Shown: positions 9,444 to 17,758, numbered from the stretch's first letter. The stretch is 64,000 bases of DNA from Streptomyces populi (GCF_002911015.1 NZ_KZ626848.1:1-64000); one strand, 5' to 3'. Program-made: numbers and translations. The notes: generated from the sequence alone by a model not told the origin.

Positions 9444-10042
9444 TAGCGTCGCAACCTCTGGACCAGGCGCCCCTCCGCTGGAACGGCGGGACGGTGTCGG
9501 CGTTTTACACAGACGCAGATGCGTCGTGTGTATGTGGTCTGAGTGACCGGCGCAGGTTCCCCCTTCCCGCCGCCACTCGGCGCTGAGTAGCGCCCCTGCG
9601 CGCCGGATCGTGAATCCGCGGCGGTCCGAGGAATTCCAGCACAGTGCCGGATCTCCAACAAGGCCCGTGTACCAGGCTGTGACCTCCGTGACAGCATGTG
9701 AGGGAGAGGTCACGAGGCGTGTAGGGATGCTCGTACATACCGGGCATAGGCCTACGAGCCGTTGGCGTACCCGCCCTGTCCCAGTCGCGATGATCAGGAG
9801 CGGAATGACTGGTTCAGTGGAGTAATGTCCGTTTGATCCCCCTGTTTTGGGGGCCACGATTGACCGGTTTGCCCCTTGGTGAGTGAGCAAACTCACACGG
9901 CGATCATGGCCTCTTCACGACATCGCCAGGCAATTGAATGTTTAGCCTGACGCTTTATAGGGATGGCGAATCCGACAACCCGCGCCCATGTGGGGCTCTT
10001 TGGCCCCGACCGGCGCCCAGGACGACAAGGTCGAGCAAAACG
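9444..10042. other. Gene-free divergent region between cvn operon and small-peptide gene
   Basis: About 600 bases that must carry the promoter of the right conservon (minus strand) and the promoter of the small gene to the right. Small inverted repeats are visible, for example GTGAGT-6-ACTCAC at 9879-9896 and TGACCT...AGGTCA arms around 9680-9713. I find no convincing coding sequence. Confidence 0.6.
9934..9961 (+). promoter_or_regulatory. Promoter-like element for small-peptide gene
   Basis: TTGAAT (9934-9939), a 16-nt spacer and TATAGG (9956-9961) match the SigA/HrdB-type pattern well, and the sequence is AT-rich for this genome. Transcription would start near 9968 and give a ~75-nt leader before the GTG at 10043. 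This supports the short gene downstream being real. Confidence 0.5.
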
Positions 10043-10231
10043 GTGAAGACGACGATGATGTTCCGCAACATTGCCAACCCGCGGCGCACGACGCTGGCGC
10101 ACCTCCAGGACGCCGACGCCCTGCGGACGCCGGAGCTGCCGGAGCACTCGGTCGACCTCCCCCTCCAGACGGCCAACCCCCGCCGCACCGTCCTGATGGA
10201 CACCCCGGTCACGGTCGCCGTCGCGGAGTGA
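10043..10231 (+). CDS. Small hypothetical peptide with duplicated NPRRT motif
   Basis: A 62-residue product if it starts at GTG 10043; internal ATGs at 10055 and 10058 would give 57-58 residues. No clear Shine-Dalgarno decides the start. I do not recognise a function. The peptide carries two copies of a short element, ANPRRTTL near the N-terminus and ANPRRTVL near the C-terminus, separated by an acidic segment (LQDADALRTPELPEHSVDLP). There are no Cys residues, no hydrophobic signal sequence and no membrane segment. A good promoter-like sequence lies 75-110 nt upstream. It stands alone between the conservon and the gltX operon. Confidence 0.6.
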   Translation: MKTTMMFRNIANPRRTTLAHLQDADALRTPELPEHSVDLPLQTANPRRTVLMDTPVTVAVAE

Positions 10232-10461
10232 ACGCGGTGACCGGTGGAGGGCGCGCCCGGCGCGCGGCCCCGCCGGTCACGGACGCCCCTCCGGGAGGAA
10301 GGCGTCCCCCACCGCCCCGCACGAGGACACGGTCGCCCGCCGCCCGTGCGGGTGCCCCGCCGCTCACCACCCCGGCGGATATAACGCGAAGCCCGCAGCC
10401 CTTGCCGCGTTAGCCTGGAGCGTCAGACTCCAGCCAGCTCAGTGAGGGGCGCAAGGATCCC

Positions 10462-11238
10462 GTGCGCATCGCCAGATTCTCCATCGACGGCAACGTCGCT
10501 TTCGGCGCGGTCGAGGGCGACAGGCCGGACGAGCTCGTCCTCGACATCATCAAGGGCATCCCGTTCGCGGACTTCGAGCTCTCCGGCACGAAGGTCCCGC
10601 TGAACAAGGTCCGGCTGCTGCCGCCGGTGCTCCCGAACAAGGTCGTGGCCTTCGGCCGCAACTACGCGGAGCACGCCAAGGAGCTCGGCAACGAGGTGCC
10701 CGAGGCCCCGTTCGCCTTCTTCAAGCCGTCGACCTCGGTGACCGGTCCCGGCGACCCGATCCAGTACCCCTCCTTCTCCAGCGAGCTCCACCACGAGGCC
10801 GAGCTCGCGGTCGTCATCGGCCGCATGTGCCGCGAGGTCCCGCGCGAGCGCGTCAAGGACGTCATCCTCGGCTACACCTGCGCCAACGACGTCACCGCCC
10901 GCGACGTGCAGCGGCGCGAGAAGCAGTGGGCCCGCGCCAAGGGCTTCGACAGCTCCTGCCCGCTCGGCCCCTGGGTGGAGACGGACCTCGACCCCGCCGA
11001 CCTGACCATCCAGTGCACGGTCAACGGGCAGCAGCGGCAGCTCGGCCGCACCAGCGAGATGATCCACTCCGTCGAGGACCTGATCGTCAACATCACCGAG
11101 GCCATGACGCTGCTCCCCGGCGACGTGATCCTCACCGGCACCCCGGCTGGGGTCGGCCCCCTGAACGTCGGCGACGAGGTCGCCGTCACCATCGAAGGCA
11201 TCGGCACTCTCACCAACAAGGTGATCAAGCGTGGCTAA
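10462..11238 (+). CDS. Fumarylacetoacetate hydrolase (FAH) family protein
   Basis: A 258-residue FAH-fold enzyme. Members hydrolyse, decarboxylate or isomerise acylpyruvate-type and catechol-pathway intermediates using a Mg2+/Mn2+ site. Seen here: the N-terminal small domain (1-60), the catalytic entry [14 protein letters not shown], the acidic metal ligands in [12 protein letters not shown], and [14 protein letters not shown] and [10 protein letters not shown], all typical of the YcgM/HpcE-like subgroup. The substrate cannot be read from the sequence. GTG 10462 follows AAGGA by 4 nt. It overlaps gltX by 8 nt, so the two are co-translated, although no metabolic link between them is obvious. 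Confidence 0.92.
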   Translation: MRIARFSIDGNVAFGAVEGDRPDELVLDIIKGIPFADFELSGTKVPLNKVRLLPPVLPNKVVAFGRNYAEHAKELGNEVPEAPFAFFKPSTSVTGPGDPIQYPSFSSELHHEAELAVVIGRMCREVPRERVKDVILGYTCANDVTARDVQRREKQWARAKGFDSSCPLGPWVETDLDPADLTIQCTVNGQQRQLGRTSEMIHSVEDLIVNITEAMTLLPGDVILTGTPAGVGPLNVGDEVAVTIEGIGTLTNKVIKRG

Positions 11239-12700
11239 CGTCCGTGTACGTTTCTGTCCCTCCCCGACCGGCAACCCCCACGTCGGGCTGGTCCGCACCG
11301 CCCTGTTCAACTGGGCGTTCGCCCGGCACAACGAGGGCACCCTGGTCTTCCGCATCGAGGACACCGACGCGGCGCGCGACTCCGAGGAGTCGTACGAGCA
11401 GCTGCTCGACTCGATGCGCTGGCTGGGCTTCGACTGGGACGAGGGCCCCGAGATCGGCGGCCCGCACGCGCCGTACCGCCAGTCGCAGCGCATGGACATC
11501 TACGCGGACGTCGCCGCCAAGCTGCTGGACGCGGGCCGCGCGTACCACTGCTACTGCTCGACCGAGGAGCTGGACACCCGCCGTGACGCGGCCCGCGCCG
11601 CCGGCAAGCCCTCCGGCTACGACGGCCACTGCCGCGACCTGACCGACGGGCAGAAGGCCGCCTACGAGGCCGAGGGCCGCGAGCCCATCGTCCGCTTCCG
11701 GATGCCCGACGAGGCGATCACCTTCGAGGACCTGGTCCGCGGCGAGATCACGTACCTCCCGGAGAACGTCCCGGACTACGGCATCGTCCGTGCGAACGGC
11801 GCGCCGCTGTACACGCTCGTCAACCCCGTCGACGACGCCCTGATGGAGATCACCCACGTCCTGCGCGGCGAGGACCTGCTCTCCTCCACCCCCCGGCAGA
11901 TCGCCCTCTACAAGGCGCTGACCGAGCTGGGCATCGCCAAGGAGACCCCGGCCTTCGGTCACCTCCCGTACGTGATGGGCGAGGGCAACAAGAAGCTCTC
12001 CAAGCGCGACCCGGAGTCGTCGCTCAACCTCTACCGCGAGCGCGGCTTCCTGCCCGAGGGACTGCTGAACTACCTCTCCCTGCTCGGCTGGTCGCTCGCC
12101 GCCGACCGCGACATCTTCTCGATCGACGAGATGGTCGCCGCGTTCGACGTCACGGACGTCAACCCGAACCCGGCCCGCTTCGACCTGAAGAAGTGCGAGG
12201 CGATCAACGCCGACCACATCCGCATGCTCGACGTGAAGGACTTCACCGAGCGCTGCGCTCCCTGGCTGCGCGCCCCCTTCGCGCCCTGGGCGCCGGAGGA
12301 CTTCGACGAGGCGAAGTGGCAGGCGATCGCCCCGCACGCCCAGTCGCGGATGAAGGTCCTCTCCGAGATCACGGACAACGTCGACTTCCTGTTCCTGCCG
12401 GAGCCGGCCGTCGACGAGGCGTCCTGGGCGAAGGCCATGAAGGAGGGCAGCGACGCCCTGCTCCGCACGGCCCGCGAGAAGCTGGAGGCGGCCGACTGGT
12501 CCTCCGCGGAGTCCCTCAAGGAGGCCGTCCTGGCCGCCGGTGAGGAGCACGGCCTCAAGCTCGGCAAGGCGCAGGCCCCGGTCCGCGTCGCCGTCACCGG
12601 CCGCACGGTCGGCCTGCCGCTCTTCGAGTCCCTGGAGATCCTGGGCAAGGAGACGACGCTGGCGCGCGTCGACGCCGCGCTGGAGCGGCTCGCCGCGTAG
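11231..12700 (+). CDS. gltX: Glutamyl-tRNA synthetase
   Basis: Class I aminoacyl-tRNA synthetase, 489 residues, that charges tRNA with glutamate. The HIGH-equivalent (PTGNPHVG, near residue 12), the IEDTDAAR segment, a Cys/His cluster (CYCSTEEL...GHC) typical of the zinc subdomain, and the KMSKS-equivalent NKKLSKRD (about residues 255-262) are all present. The all-helical anticodon-binding domain fills the C-terminal third. Actinobacteria generally lack GlnRS and use a non-discriminating GluRS plus GatCAB for Gln-tRNA. It is notable that tRNA-Glu and tRNA-Gln genes lie 1.2 kb downstream. A perfect hairpin terminator follows. Confidence 0.97.
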   Translation: MANVRVRFCPSPTGNPHVGLVRTALFNWAFARHNEGTLVFRIEDTDAARDSEESYEQLLDSMRWLGFDWDEGPEIGGPHAPYRQSQRMDIYADVAAKLLDAGRAYHCYCSTEELDTRRDAARAAGKPSGYDGHCRDLTDGQKAAYEAEGREPIVRFRMPDEAITFEDLVRGEITYLPENVPDYGIVRANGAPLYTLVNPVDDALMEITHVLRGEDLLSSTPRQIALYKALTELGIAKETPAFGHLPYVMGEGNKKLSKRDPESSLNLYRERGFLPEGLLNYLSLLGWSLAADRDIFSIDEMVAAFDVTDVNPNPARFDLKKCEAINADHIRMLDVKDFTERCAPWLRAPFAPWAPEDFDEAKWQAIAPHAQSRMKVLSEITDNVDFLFLPEPAVDEASWAKAMKEGSDALLRTAREKLEAADWSSAESLKEAVLAAGEEHGLKLGKAQAPVRVAVTGRTVGLPLFESLEILGKETTLARVDAALERLAA

Positions 12701-12721
12701 CCCTGGTCGGCAGACGTGGAT

Positions 12722-12754
12722 GAGGGGCGGTGTCCGGACCGGACACCGCCCCTC
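12722..12754 (+). terminator. Terminator hairpin after gltX
   Basis: A perfect 16-bp inverted repeat (GAGGGGCGGTGTCCGG and its complement) around a single A, 21 nt after the gltX stop codon. The innermost pairs must open to form a loop. There is no U-tract, as is common for Streptomyces terminators. Confidence 0.75.
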
Positions 12755-12802
12755 ACGCGTGCGCGGACCGGCCACGTCACGCATCTCACGTACCGGCCAC
12801 CG

Positions 12803-12976
12803 GGCGGCGACGGCCACGTGGACCGGCATCGGGGTGTGGTCGTCAGGCCGGACCGCGCCGGGTGGCGACGGCCACGTGGACCGGCGCCGGGTGACGACCG
12901 TCACGCGGACCGGCGTCGGGTGGCGACCGTCACGCGAATTCGTGTCTGGTGTCGGACATCACGCGGACCGGCGGGT
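12803..12976. repeat. 29-bp imperfect tandem repeat, six units
   Basis: Six consecutive 29-bp units with the pattern GGTGGCGAC(G/C)G(C/T)CACG(T/C)GGACCGGC... start at 12803, 12832, 12861, 12890, 12919 and 12948. Degenerate extensions appear on both sides, so the array may reach about 12770-13020. It lies in the ~400-base gene-free gap between gltX and the HAD hydrolase. There are no unique spacers, so it is not a CRISPR array. No open frame runs through it in a way that suggests protein repeats. Confidence 0.7.
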
Positions 12977-13062
12977 GCGACGGCCGCGCGGGCCGGTGCC
13001 GAGTGGCGGGCGTCACGGCGGGCGTTCCCTCCTCCCCGCCCGCGGGTGACGTCGCCGCACCG

Positions 13063-13092
13063 GGGACAACCGCCCGCGCCCGGGGATACCGT
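13063..13092 (+). promoter_or_regulatory. Leaderless-type promoter of the HAD hydrolase gene
   Basis: GGGACA (13063-13068), an 18-nt spacer and TACCGT (13087-13092) end six bases before the ATG at 13099. Transcription would start at or next to the A of ATG. There is no Shine-Dalgarno sequence, which fits a leaderless mRNA. Confidence 0.45.
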
Positions 13093-13098
13093 CGGCGC

Positions 13099-13851
13099 AT
13101 GAGCATCGACGCCGTGGTCTGGGACATCGACGACACGCTCTTCGACTACACGGCCGCGGACCGGGCGGGCATGAGGGAGCATCTCGCGGCCGAGGGCCTG
13201 CTCGACGGCGGTACGACCGTCGAGCAGGCCCTCGCGCGCTGGCGGGAGATCACCGACGCCCAGTGGGCGAGGTACGCGGCCGGCGAGACCGACTGGCAGG
13301 GCCAGCGCCGGGACCGCGTCCGGGTGTTCCTGGGCCGGTCGCTGAGCGACACCGAGGCCGACGCGTGGTTCGACCGGTACGTCGCGCACTACGAGGGCGC
13401 CTGGGCGCTCTTCCCGGACGTCCTGCCCGTCCTGGACGCGCTCGTCGCCAGCCACCGGCACGCGGTGCTGTCCAACTCCAGCCTCCTCGTGCAGGACCGC
13501 AAGCTGCGCGTCCTCGGTGTGCACGACCGCTTCGAGGTGATCCTGTGCGCCGCCGAGCTCGGCGTCTCCAAACCCGCCGCGGCGGCCTTCCACGCGGCCT
13601 GCGAGGCCCTGGGACTGCCGCCGCACCGGGTCGCCTACGTCGGGGACCATCCGGAGATCGACGGACGGGGCGCCGCCGACGCCGGTCTGCTGTCGGTCTG
13701 GATCGACCGTGCGGGCGCCCCGGCCACCGCCGTGGCCCCGGCCGTCGGCGCCGTCGGGCGGACGGGTCCGCACCGCATCGGATCGCTCGCCGAGTTGCCC
13801 GTGATCCTCGGCGCGGATACCCGTTTTGGAGCGCCGTCCACCTTCGGGTAA
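13099..13851 (+). CDS. HAD-family hydrolase
   Basis: A 250-residue haloacid-dehalogenase-superfamily phosphatase-like protein. Motif I is DIDDTLFDYT (nucleophile Asp near residue 8), motif II LSNSS, motif III the Lys in GVSKPAAAAF, and motif IV YVGDHPEIDGRGA, so all four catalytic motifs are intact. The helical cap between motifs I and II places it in the subclass with YjjG/phosphoglycolate-phosphatase-like enzymes. Its substrate is unknown. The ATG lies six bases after a -10-like TACCGT with no ribosome binding site, suggesting a leaderless message. Its stop codon overlaps the promoter proposed for the tRNA cluster. Confidence 0.9.
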   Translation: MSIDAVVWDIDDTLFDYTAADRAGMREHLAAEGLLDGGTTVEQALARWREITDAQWARYAAGETDWQGQRRDRVRVFLGRSLSDTEADAWFDRYVAHYEGAWALFPDVLPVLDALVASHRHAVLSNSSLLVQDRKLRVLGVHDRFEVILCAAELGVSKPAAAAFHAACEALGLPPHRVAYVGDHPEIDGRGAADAGLLSVWIDRAGAPATAVAPAVGAVGRTGPHRIGSLAELPVILGADTRFGAPSTFG

Positions 13852-13854
13852 TGT
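13826..13854 (+). promoter_or_regulatory. Promoter-like element for the tRNA cluster
   Basis: TTGGAG (13826-13831), exactly 17 nt, then TAATGT (13849-13854). The -10 overlaps the TAA stop codon of the HAD gene. It lies 88 nt upstream of the first tRNA and is the best promoter match before the cluster. Confidence 0.5.
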
Positions 13855-13941
13855 TCTTTCTGCGCCGCCGGGAGCGGGCCGAAAGGCCGGAGCTCGGAGG
13901 CGCTAGCTAAAACAAAACCTCCTCGCGGGGTTGAGTTTCAG

Positions 13942-14013
13942 TGGCCTATGGTGTAATTGGCAGCACGACGGTTTCTGGTTCCGTTAGTCTTGGTTCGAGT
14001 CCAGGTAGGCCAG
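13942..14013 (+). tRNA. tRNA-Gln (CTG), first copy
   Basis: A 72-nt cloverleaf: acceptor TGGCCTA/TAGGCCA, D-arm, anticodon loop TTCTGGT with anticodon CTG, and TTCGAGT in the T loop. The 3' CCA is not encoded. Compared with the second tRNA-Gln below, the last pair of the anticodon stem is a T-T mismatch (ACGGT/TCCGT). Confidence 0.93.
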
Positions 14014-14055
14014 CTCGCAGAGCTCATCTGCACCGCGGAGATCCAGATCCGCAAA

Positions 14056-14128
14056 GCCCCCGTTGTGTAGCGGCCTAGCACGCTGCCCTCTCACGGCAGT
14101 AGCGCCGGTTCGAATCCGGTCGGGGGTA
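14056..14128 (+). tRNA. tRNA-Glu (CTC), first copy
   Basis: A 73-nt cloverleaf with acceptor GCCCCCG/CGGGGGT (G-U closing pair), anticodon stem CTGCC/GGCAG, anticodon loop CTCTCAC (anticodon CTC) and TTCGAAT in the T loop. CCA is not encoded. It differs from the other two tRNA-Glu copies only in the anticodon arm. Confidence 0.94.
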
Positions 14129-14190
14129 CAGATCCTTCCCAGGGAGGCAGTCCGGGTCGCACCCGCTGCCCCTCATGCAGGATCGCTAGG

Positions 14191-14263
14191 GCCCCCGTTG
14201 TGTAGCGGCCTAGCACGCCGCCCTCTCAAGGCGGTAGCGCCGGTTCGAATCCGGTCGGGGGTA
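14191..14263 (+). tRNA. tRNA-Glu (CTC), second copy
   Basis: A 73-nt cloverleaf, anticodon stem CCGCC/GGCGG, loop CTCTCAA, anticodon CTC. The sequence is the same as the third copy at 14381-14453. CCA is not encoded. Confidence 0.94.
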
Positions 14264-14279
14264 CTGGTCTAAACCACCA

Positions 14280-14351
14280 TGGGCTATGGTGTAATTGGCA
14301 ACACTACGGTTTCTGGTACCGTCATTCTAGGTTCGAGTCCTGGTAGCCCAG
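14280..14351 (+). tRNA. tRNA-Gln (CTG), second copy
   Basis: A 72-nt cloverleaf with acceptor TGGGCTA/TAGCCCA, anticodon stem ACGGT/ACCGT fully paired, loop TTCTGGT, anticodon CTG. Its acceptor and variable region differ from the first tRNA-Gln. CCA is not encoded. Confidence 0.93.
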
Positions 14352-14380
14352 CCCCGGATCTGCGGAAACGCAAGATTCAG

Positions 14381-14453
14381 GCCCCCGTTGTGTAGCGGCC
14401 TAGCACGCCGCCCTCTCAAGGCGGTAGCGCCGGTTCGAATCCGGTCGGGGGTA
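14381..14453 (+). tRNA. tRNA-Glu (CTC), third copy
   Basis: A 73-nt cloverleaf with the same sequence as the second tRNA-Glu, anticodon CTC. It is the last gene of the cluster and is followed seven bases later by a strong hairpin. Confidence 0.94.
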
Positions 14454-14459
14454 CACGGT

Positions 14460-14495
14460 CCGAAAGGGTCTCCACTGAGGTGGGGGCCCTTTCGG
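14460..14495 (+). terminator. Terminator hairpin after the tRNA cluster
   Basis: CCGAAAGGG (14460-14468) pairs with CCCTTTCGG (14487-14495), with further inner pairing CCAC/GTGG around a TGAG loop. It lies directly after the last tRNA and indicates a single five-tRNA transcription unit. Confidence 0.75.
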
Positions 14496-14739
14496 CGTTC
14501 CCGGCCCTTCCCTGTGCGGCTCTTCCTCGCGAGGACCTTCCTCACGGACTCGCGGCTTCCTCACGGAACCGCCGAGTGCCGGACCGGCTCGTCGCGCGCG
14601 GCCGTGGGTCGGGTCACGCCGGAAACGGGGCGCGGGGCGCACCGGGGCCGGTGCGCCCCGCGTGCGGGACGGTGTGCTTCGGGAGGGCCTGCCGCGGCGT
14701 TGGGGCCGGACCTCCCGTCACGGGGGAGCGGAGCGGAGG

Positions 14740-15456
14740 TCAGCCCGTACGGCGCAGGGCCTCGGAGAGGCGGCCGGCGGCGTCGATGACCGCCTGGGCG
14801 TGCATGCGGCCCGGGTGACGGGTCAGGCGCTCGATCGGCCCGGAGACCGAGACGGCGGCCACGACGCGGTTCGAGGGGCCGCGGACCGGCGCGGAGACGG
14901 ACGCCACGCCCGGCTCGCGCTCGCCGATCGACTGGGCCCAGCCCCGGCGCCGTACCCCCGACAGCGCGGTGGCGGTGAAGCGGGCGCCCTGGAGACCCCG
15001 GTGCAGCCGCTCCGGCTCTTCCCAGGCCATCAGGATCTGGGCCGAGGAGCCGGCCTTCATGGTGAGGGTGGAGCCCACCGGGACCGTGTCCCGCAGACCG
15101 GACAGCCGCTCGGCCGCGGCGACGCAGATGCGCATGTCGCCCTGGCGGCGGTAGAGCTGCGCGCTCTCGCCCGTGATGTCCCGCAGGTGCGTCAGCACCG
15201 GACCCGCCGTCGCGAGGAGGCGGTCCTCGCCGGCGGCCGCGGCCAGTTCGGCGAGCCGGGGGCCGAGGATGAAACGGCCCTGCATGTCGCGCGCCACCAT
15301 GCGGTGGTGTTCAAGTGCCACGGCGAGGCGATGTGCCGTGGGTCGTGCCAGTCCGGTGGCCGCGACCAAGCCTGCGAGGGTGGCCGGACCGGACTCCAGG
15401 GCGCTCAGGACAAGGGCTGCCTTGTCCAGAACGCCGACGCCGCTACTGTTGTCCAT
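14740..15456 (-). CDS. ndgR: IclR-family transcriptional regulator NdgR
   Basis: A 238-residue IclR-type regulator with an N-terminal winged helix (about residues 10-65, LDKAALVLSALE...GLARPTAHRLA) and a C-terminal IclR effector-binding domain (SVSAPVRGPSNRVVAAVSVS). Sequence, length and position divergent from leuCD match NdgR of S. coelicolor, an amino-acid-responsive regulator of leucine and other amino-acid pathways, so it probably controls leuCD here. ATG 15456 is chosen because it gives the family length; upstream in-frame codons extend into the shared regulatory region. No clear Shine-Dalgarno is present, and a TATCGT element ends three bases before the ATG. Confidence 0.93.
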   Translation of the reverse strand: MDNSSGVGVLDKAALVLSALESGPATLAGLVAATGLARPTAHRLAVALEHHRMVARDMQGRFILGPRLAELAAAAGEDRLLATAGPVLTHLRDITGESAQLYRRQGDMRICVAAAERLSGLRDTVPVGSTLTMKAGSSAQILMAWEEPERLHRGLQGARFTATALSGVRRRGWAQSIGEREPGVASVSAPVRGPSNRVVAAVSVSGPIERLTRHPGRMHAQAVIDAAGRLSEALRRTG

Positions 15457-15511
15457 GAAACGATACTCGCGTCTCACTCTGTGAAACGCAAGTTCAATTT
15501 CCGGTGAAACG
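15456..15511. promoter_or_regulatory. ndgR-leuC regulatory region with three TGAAACG copies
   Basis: TGAAACG occurs at 15456-15462, 15482-15488 and 15505-15511, all in the same orientation and spaced 26 and 23 bases apart, in the divergent region. The first overlaps the ndgR start codon. Repeated copies in the shared promoter make them candidate operator half-sites for NdgR; this is inference from position and repetition only. Confidence 0.4.
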
Positions 15512-15647
15512 CGCCACCCTGGTAGGCACAGCGGCCCGCGGACCAACGGGCCCGGCGGACGACGTCCGGCACGAGGGGTGCGGACGTCCACCGCCCCGGA
15601 AATCTCTAGTTGGGCCGGCGCCACACGAGCCGGTCGGAGGGAAAGCG

Positions 15648-17072
15648 ATGGGTAGGACACTCGCGGAGAAGGTCTGGGACGACCACGTCGTCCGGCGCGC
15701 CGAGGGCGAGCCCGACCTCCTCTTCATCGATCTGCACCTGCTGCACGAGGTGACCAGCCCGCAGGCCTTCGACGGCCTGCGCCAGGCGGGCCGCAAGGTG
15801 CGGCGCCTCGACCTCACCATCGCTACCGAGGATCACAACACCCCGACCCTCGACATCGACAAGCCCATCGCCGACCCGGTCTCCCGGGTCCAGCTGGAGA
15901 CGCTGCGCAAGAACGCCGCCGAGTTCGGCGTCCGGCTGCACTCGCTGGGCGACGTCGAGCAGGGCGTGGTGCACGTCGTCGGCCCGCAGCTGGGTCTGAC
16001 CCAGCCGGGCACCACGGTGGTCTGCGGCGACTCGCACACCTCCACGCACGGTGCCTTCGGCGCCCTGGCGTTCGGCATCGGCACCTCCCAGGTGGAGCAC
16101 GTGCTGGCCACCCAGACGCTGCCGCTGGCCCGCCCCAAGACCATGGCCATCACCGTCGAGGGAGAGCTGCCCGCCGGCGTCACCGCCAAGGACCTGATCC
16201 TGGCGATCATCGCCAAGATCGGTACGGGCGGCGGCCAGGGCTACATCCTGGAATACCGCGGTTCCGCCATCGAGAAGCTCTCGATGGAGGCCCGGATGAC
16301 CATCTGCAACATGTCGATCGAGGCCGGCGCCCGCGCGGGCATGATCGCCCCCGACGAGACCACCTTCGAATACCTCAAGGGCCGCGCGCACGCCCCCGAG
16401 GGCGAGGACTGGGACGCCGCCGTCGCGTACTGGAAGACGCTGAAGTCCGACGACGACGCCGAATTCGACACGGAGGTCGTCATCGACGCCACCTCCCTGT
16501 CGCCCTTCGTCACCTGGGGCACCAACCCCGGCCAGGGAGCGCCGCTTTCGGCGAACGTCCCCGACCCGGCTTCGTACGAAGACGCTTCGGAGCGCCTGGC
16601 CGCCGAAAAGGCCCTGGAGTACATGGGGTTGACCGCCGGACAGCCGCTGCGCGACATCAAGGTCGACACCGTCTTCGTAGGTTCGTGCACCAACGGCCGC
16701 ATCGAGGACCTGCGCGCGGCCGCCGCGGTCGTCGGGGGCCGCAAAGTCGCCGACGGCGTACGGATGCTGGTCGTCCCCGGCTCCGCGCGGGTCGGACTCC
16801 AGGCCGTCTCCGAGGGTCTGGACGTGGTCTTCAAGGAGGCCGGCGCCGAATGGCGGCACGCGGGCTGCTCGATGTGTCTGGGCATGAACCCCGACCAGCT
16901 GGCCCCCGGTGAGCGCTCCGCGTCCACCTCCAACCGCAACTTCGAGGGCAGGCAGGGCAAGGGCGGCCGTACGCACCTGGTCTCGCCGCAGGTCGCCGCC
17001 GCCTCGGCGGTCCTCGGCCACCTGGCCTCCCCGGCCGACCTGTCCGACGCCCCCGCGCCCGCTGGAGTCTGA
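15648..17072 (+). CDS. leuC: 3-isopropylmalate dehydratase, large subunit
   Basis: Aconitase-superfamily [4Fe-4S] enzyme, 474 residues. With LeuD it converts 2-isopropylmalate to 3-isopropylmalate in leucine synthesis. The signature [12 protein letters not shown] (about residues 128-139), the first cluster Cys in VGSCTNGR, and the CXXC pair in GCSMCLGMN complete the three cluster ligands; NRNFEGRQG near the C-terminus is characteristic. The ATG at 15648 lies 7 nt after CGGAGG; the frame is open further upstream, but the family start is MGRTLAEKV. leuD follows after 5 nt. Confidence 0.97.
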   Translation: MGRTLAEKVWDDHVVRRAEGEPDLLFIDLHLLHEVTSPQAFDGLRQAGRKVRRLDLTIATEDHNTPTLDIDKPIADPVSRVQLETLRKNAAEFGVRLHSLGDVEQGVVHVVGPQLGLTQPGTTVVCGDSHTSTHGAFGALAFGIGTSQVEHVLATQTLPLARPKTMAITVEGELPAGVTAKDLILAIIAKIGTGGGQGYILEYRGSAIEKLSMEARMTICNMSIEAGARAGMIAPDETTFEYLKGRAHAPEGEDWDAAVAYWKTLKSDDDAEFDTEVVIDATSLSPFVTWGTNPGQGAPLSANVPDPASYEDASERLAAEKALEYMGLTAGQPLRDIKVDTVFVGSCTNGRIEDLRAAAAVVGGRKVADGVRMLVVPGSARVGLQAVSEGLDVVFKEAGAEWRHAGCSMCLGMNPDQLAPGERSASTSNRNFEGRQGKGGRTHLVSPQVAAASAVLGHLASPADLSDAPAPAGV

Positions 17073-17077
17073 GAGTC

Positions 17078-17671
17078 ATGGAAGCATTCACCACGCACAC
17101 CGGCCGGGCCGTCCCGCTGCGCCGCAGCAACGTCGACACCGACCAGATCATCCCCGCCCACTGGCTCAAGAAGGTGACCAGGGACGGCTTCGAGGACGGT
17201 CTCTTCGAGGCCTGGCGCAAGGACCCGTCCTTCGTCCTCAACCAGCCCGAGCGCGAGGGCGCCACGGTTCTGGTCGCGGGCCCCGACTTCGGTACGGGCT
17301 CCTCCCGCGAGCACGCCGTCTGGGCGCTGCAGAACTACGGCTTCAAGGCCGTGATCTCGTCCCGGTTCGCCGACATCTTCCGCGGCAACTCGCTCAAGAA
17401 CGGCCTGCTCACGGTGGTTCTGGACCAGAAGATCGTGGACGCGCTCCAGGAGCTGTCGGAGAAGGACCCGCAGGCGGAGATCACGGTCGACCTCCAGGCC
17501 CGCGAGGTGCGCGCCGAGGGCGTCACCGCCGCCTTCGAGCTCGACGAGAACGCCCGCTGGCGGCTGCTGAACGGGCTGGACGACATCTCCATCACCCTGC
17601 AGAACGAGGGTGACATCGCGGCCTACGAGGCCGGGCGCCCCTCGCACAAGCCGAGGACGCTCCAGGTCTGA
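17078..17671 (+). CDS. leuD: 3-isopropylmalate dehydratase, small subunit
   Basis: A 197-residue swivelling-domain partner of LeuC. Recognisable elements are [16 protein letters not shown] near the N-terminus and the substrate-loop motif [17 protein letters not shown] (about residues 68-84), followed by the [18 protein letters not shown] segment. Length is normal for the family. Five bases separate it from leuC, so the pair is one operon; a long hairpin 54 nt downstream ends it. Confidence 0.97.
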   Translation: MEAFTTHTGRAVPLRRSNVDTDQIIPAHWLKKVTRDGFEDGLFEAWRKDPSFVLNQPEREGATVLVAGPDFGTGSSREHAVWALQNYGFKAVISSRFADIFRGNSLKNGLLTVVLDQKIVDALQELSEKDPQAEITVDLQAREVRAEGVTAAFELDENARWRLLNGLDDISITLQNEGDIAAYEAGRPSHKPRTLQV

Positions 17672-17724
17672 CGCCGGCCGGACCGCGGCCGGGCGAGACT
17701 GGTTTCAGCCACCGCAACACCCCT

Positions 17725-17758
17725 CTGTACCCCCAATCGTGGACGGTTGGGGGTACAG
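17725..17758 (+). terminator. Terminator hairpin after leuCD
   Basis: A perfect 12-bp stem CTGTACCCCCAA/TTGGGGGTACAG with a 10-nt loop, 54 nt after leuD. No T-run follows. Confidence 0.7.

Noticed and set aside
5670..9896. CvnA starting at 9896 instead of 9443
   Set aside because: The extra 151 residues show no family similarity and cross the promoter region; conservation begins at the GTG 9443.
10043..10231. Lanthipeptide or other RiPP precursor
   Set aside because: No Cys, no leader/core boundary typical of known classes and no modifying enzyme nearby; kept only as a small peptide of unknown role.
12803..12976. CRISPR array at the 29-bp repeats
   Set aside because: The repeats are contiguous with no unique spacers, are imperfect throughout, and no cas genes are in the window.
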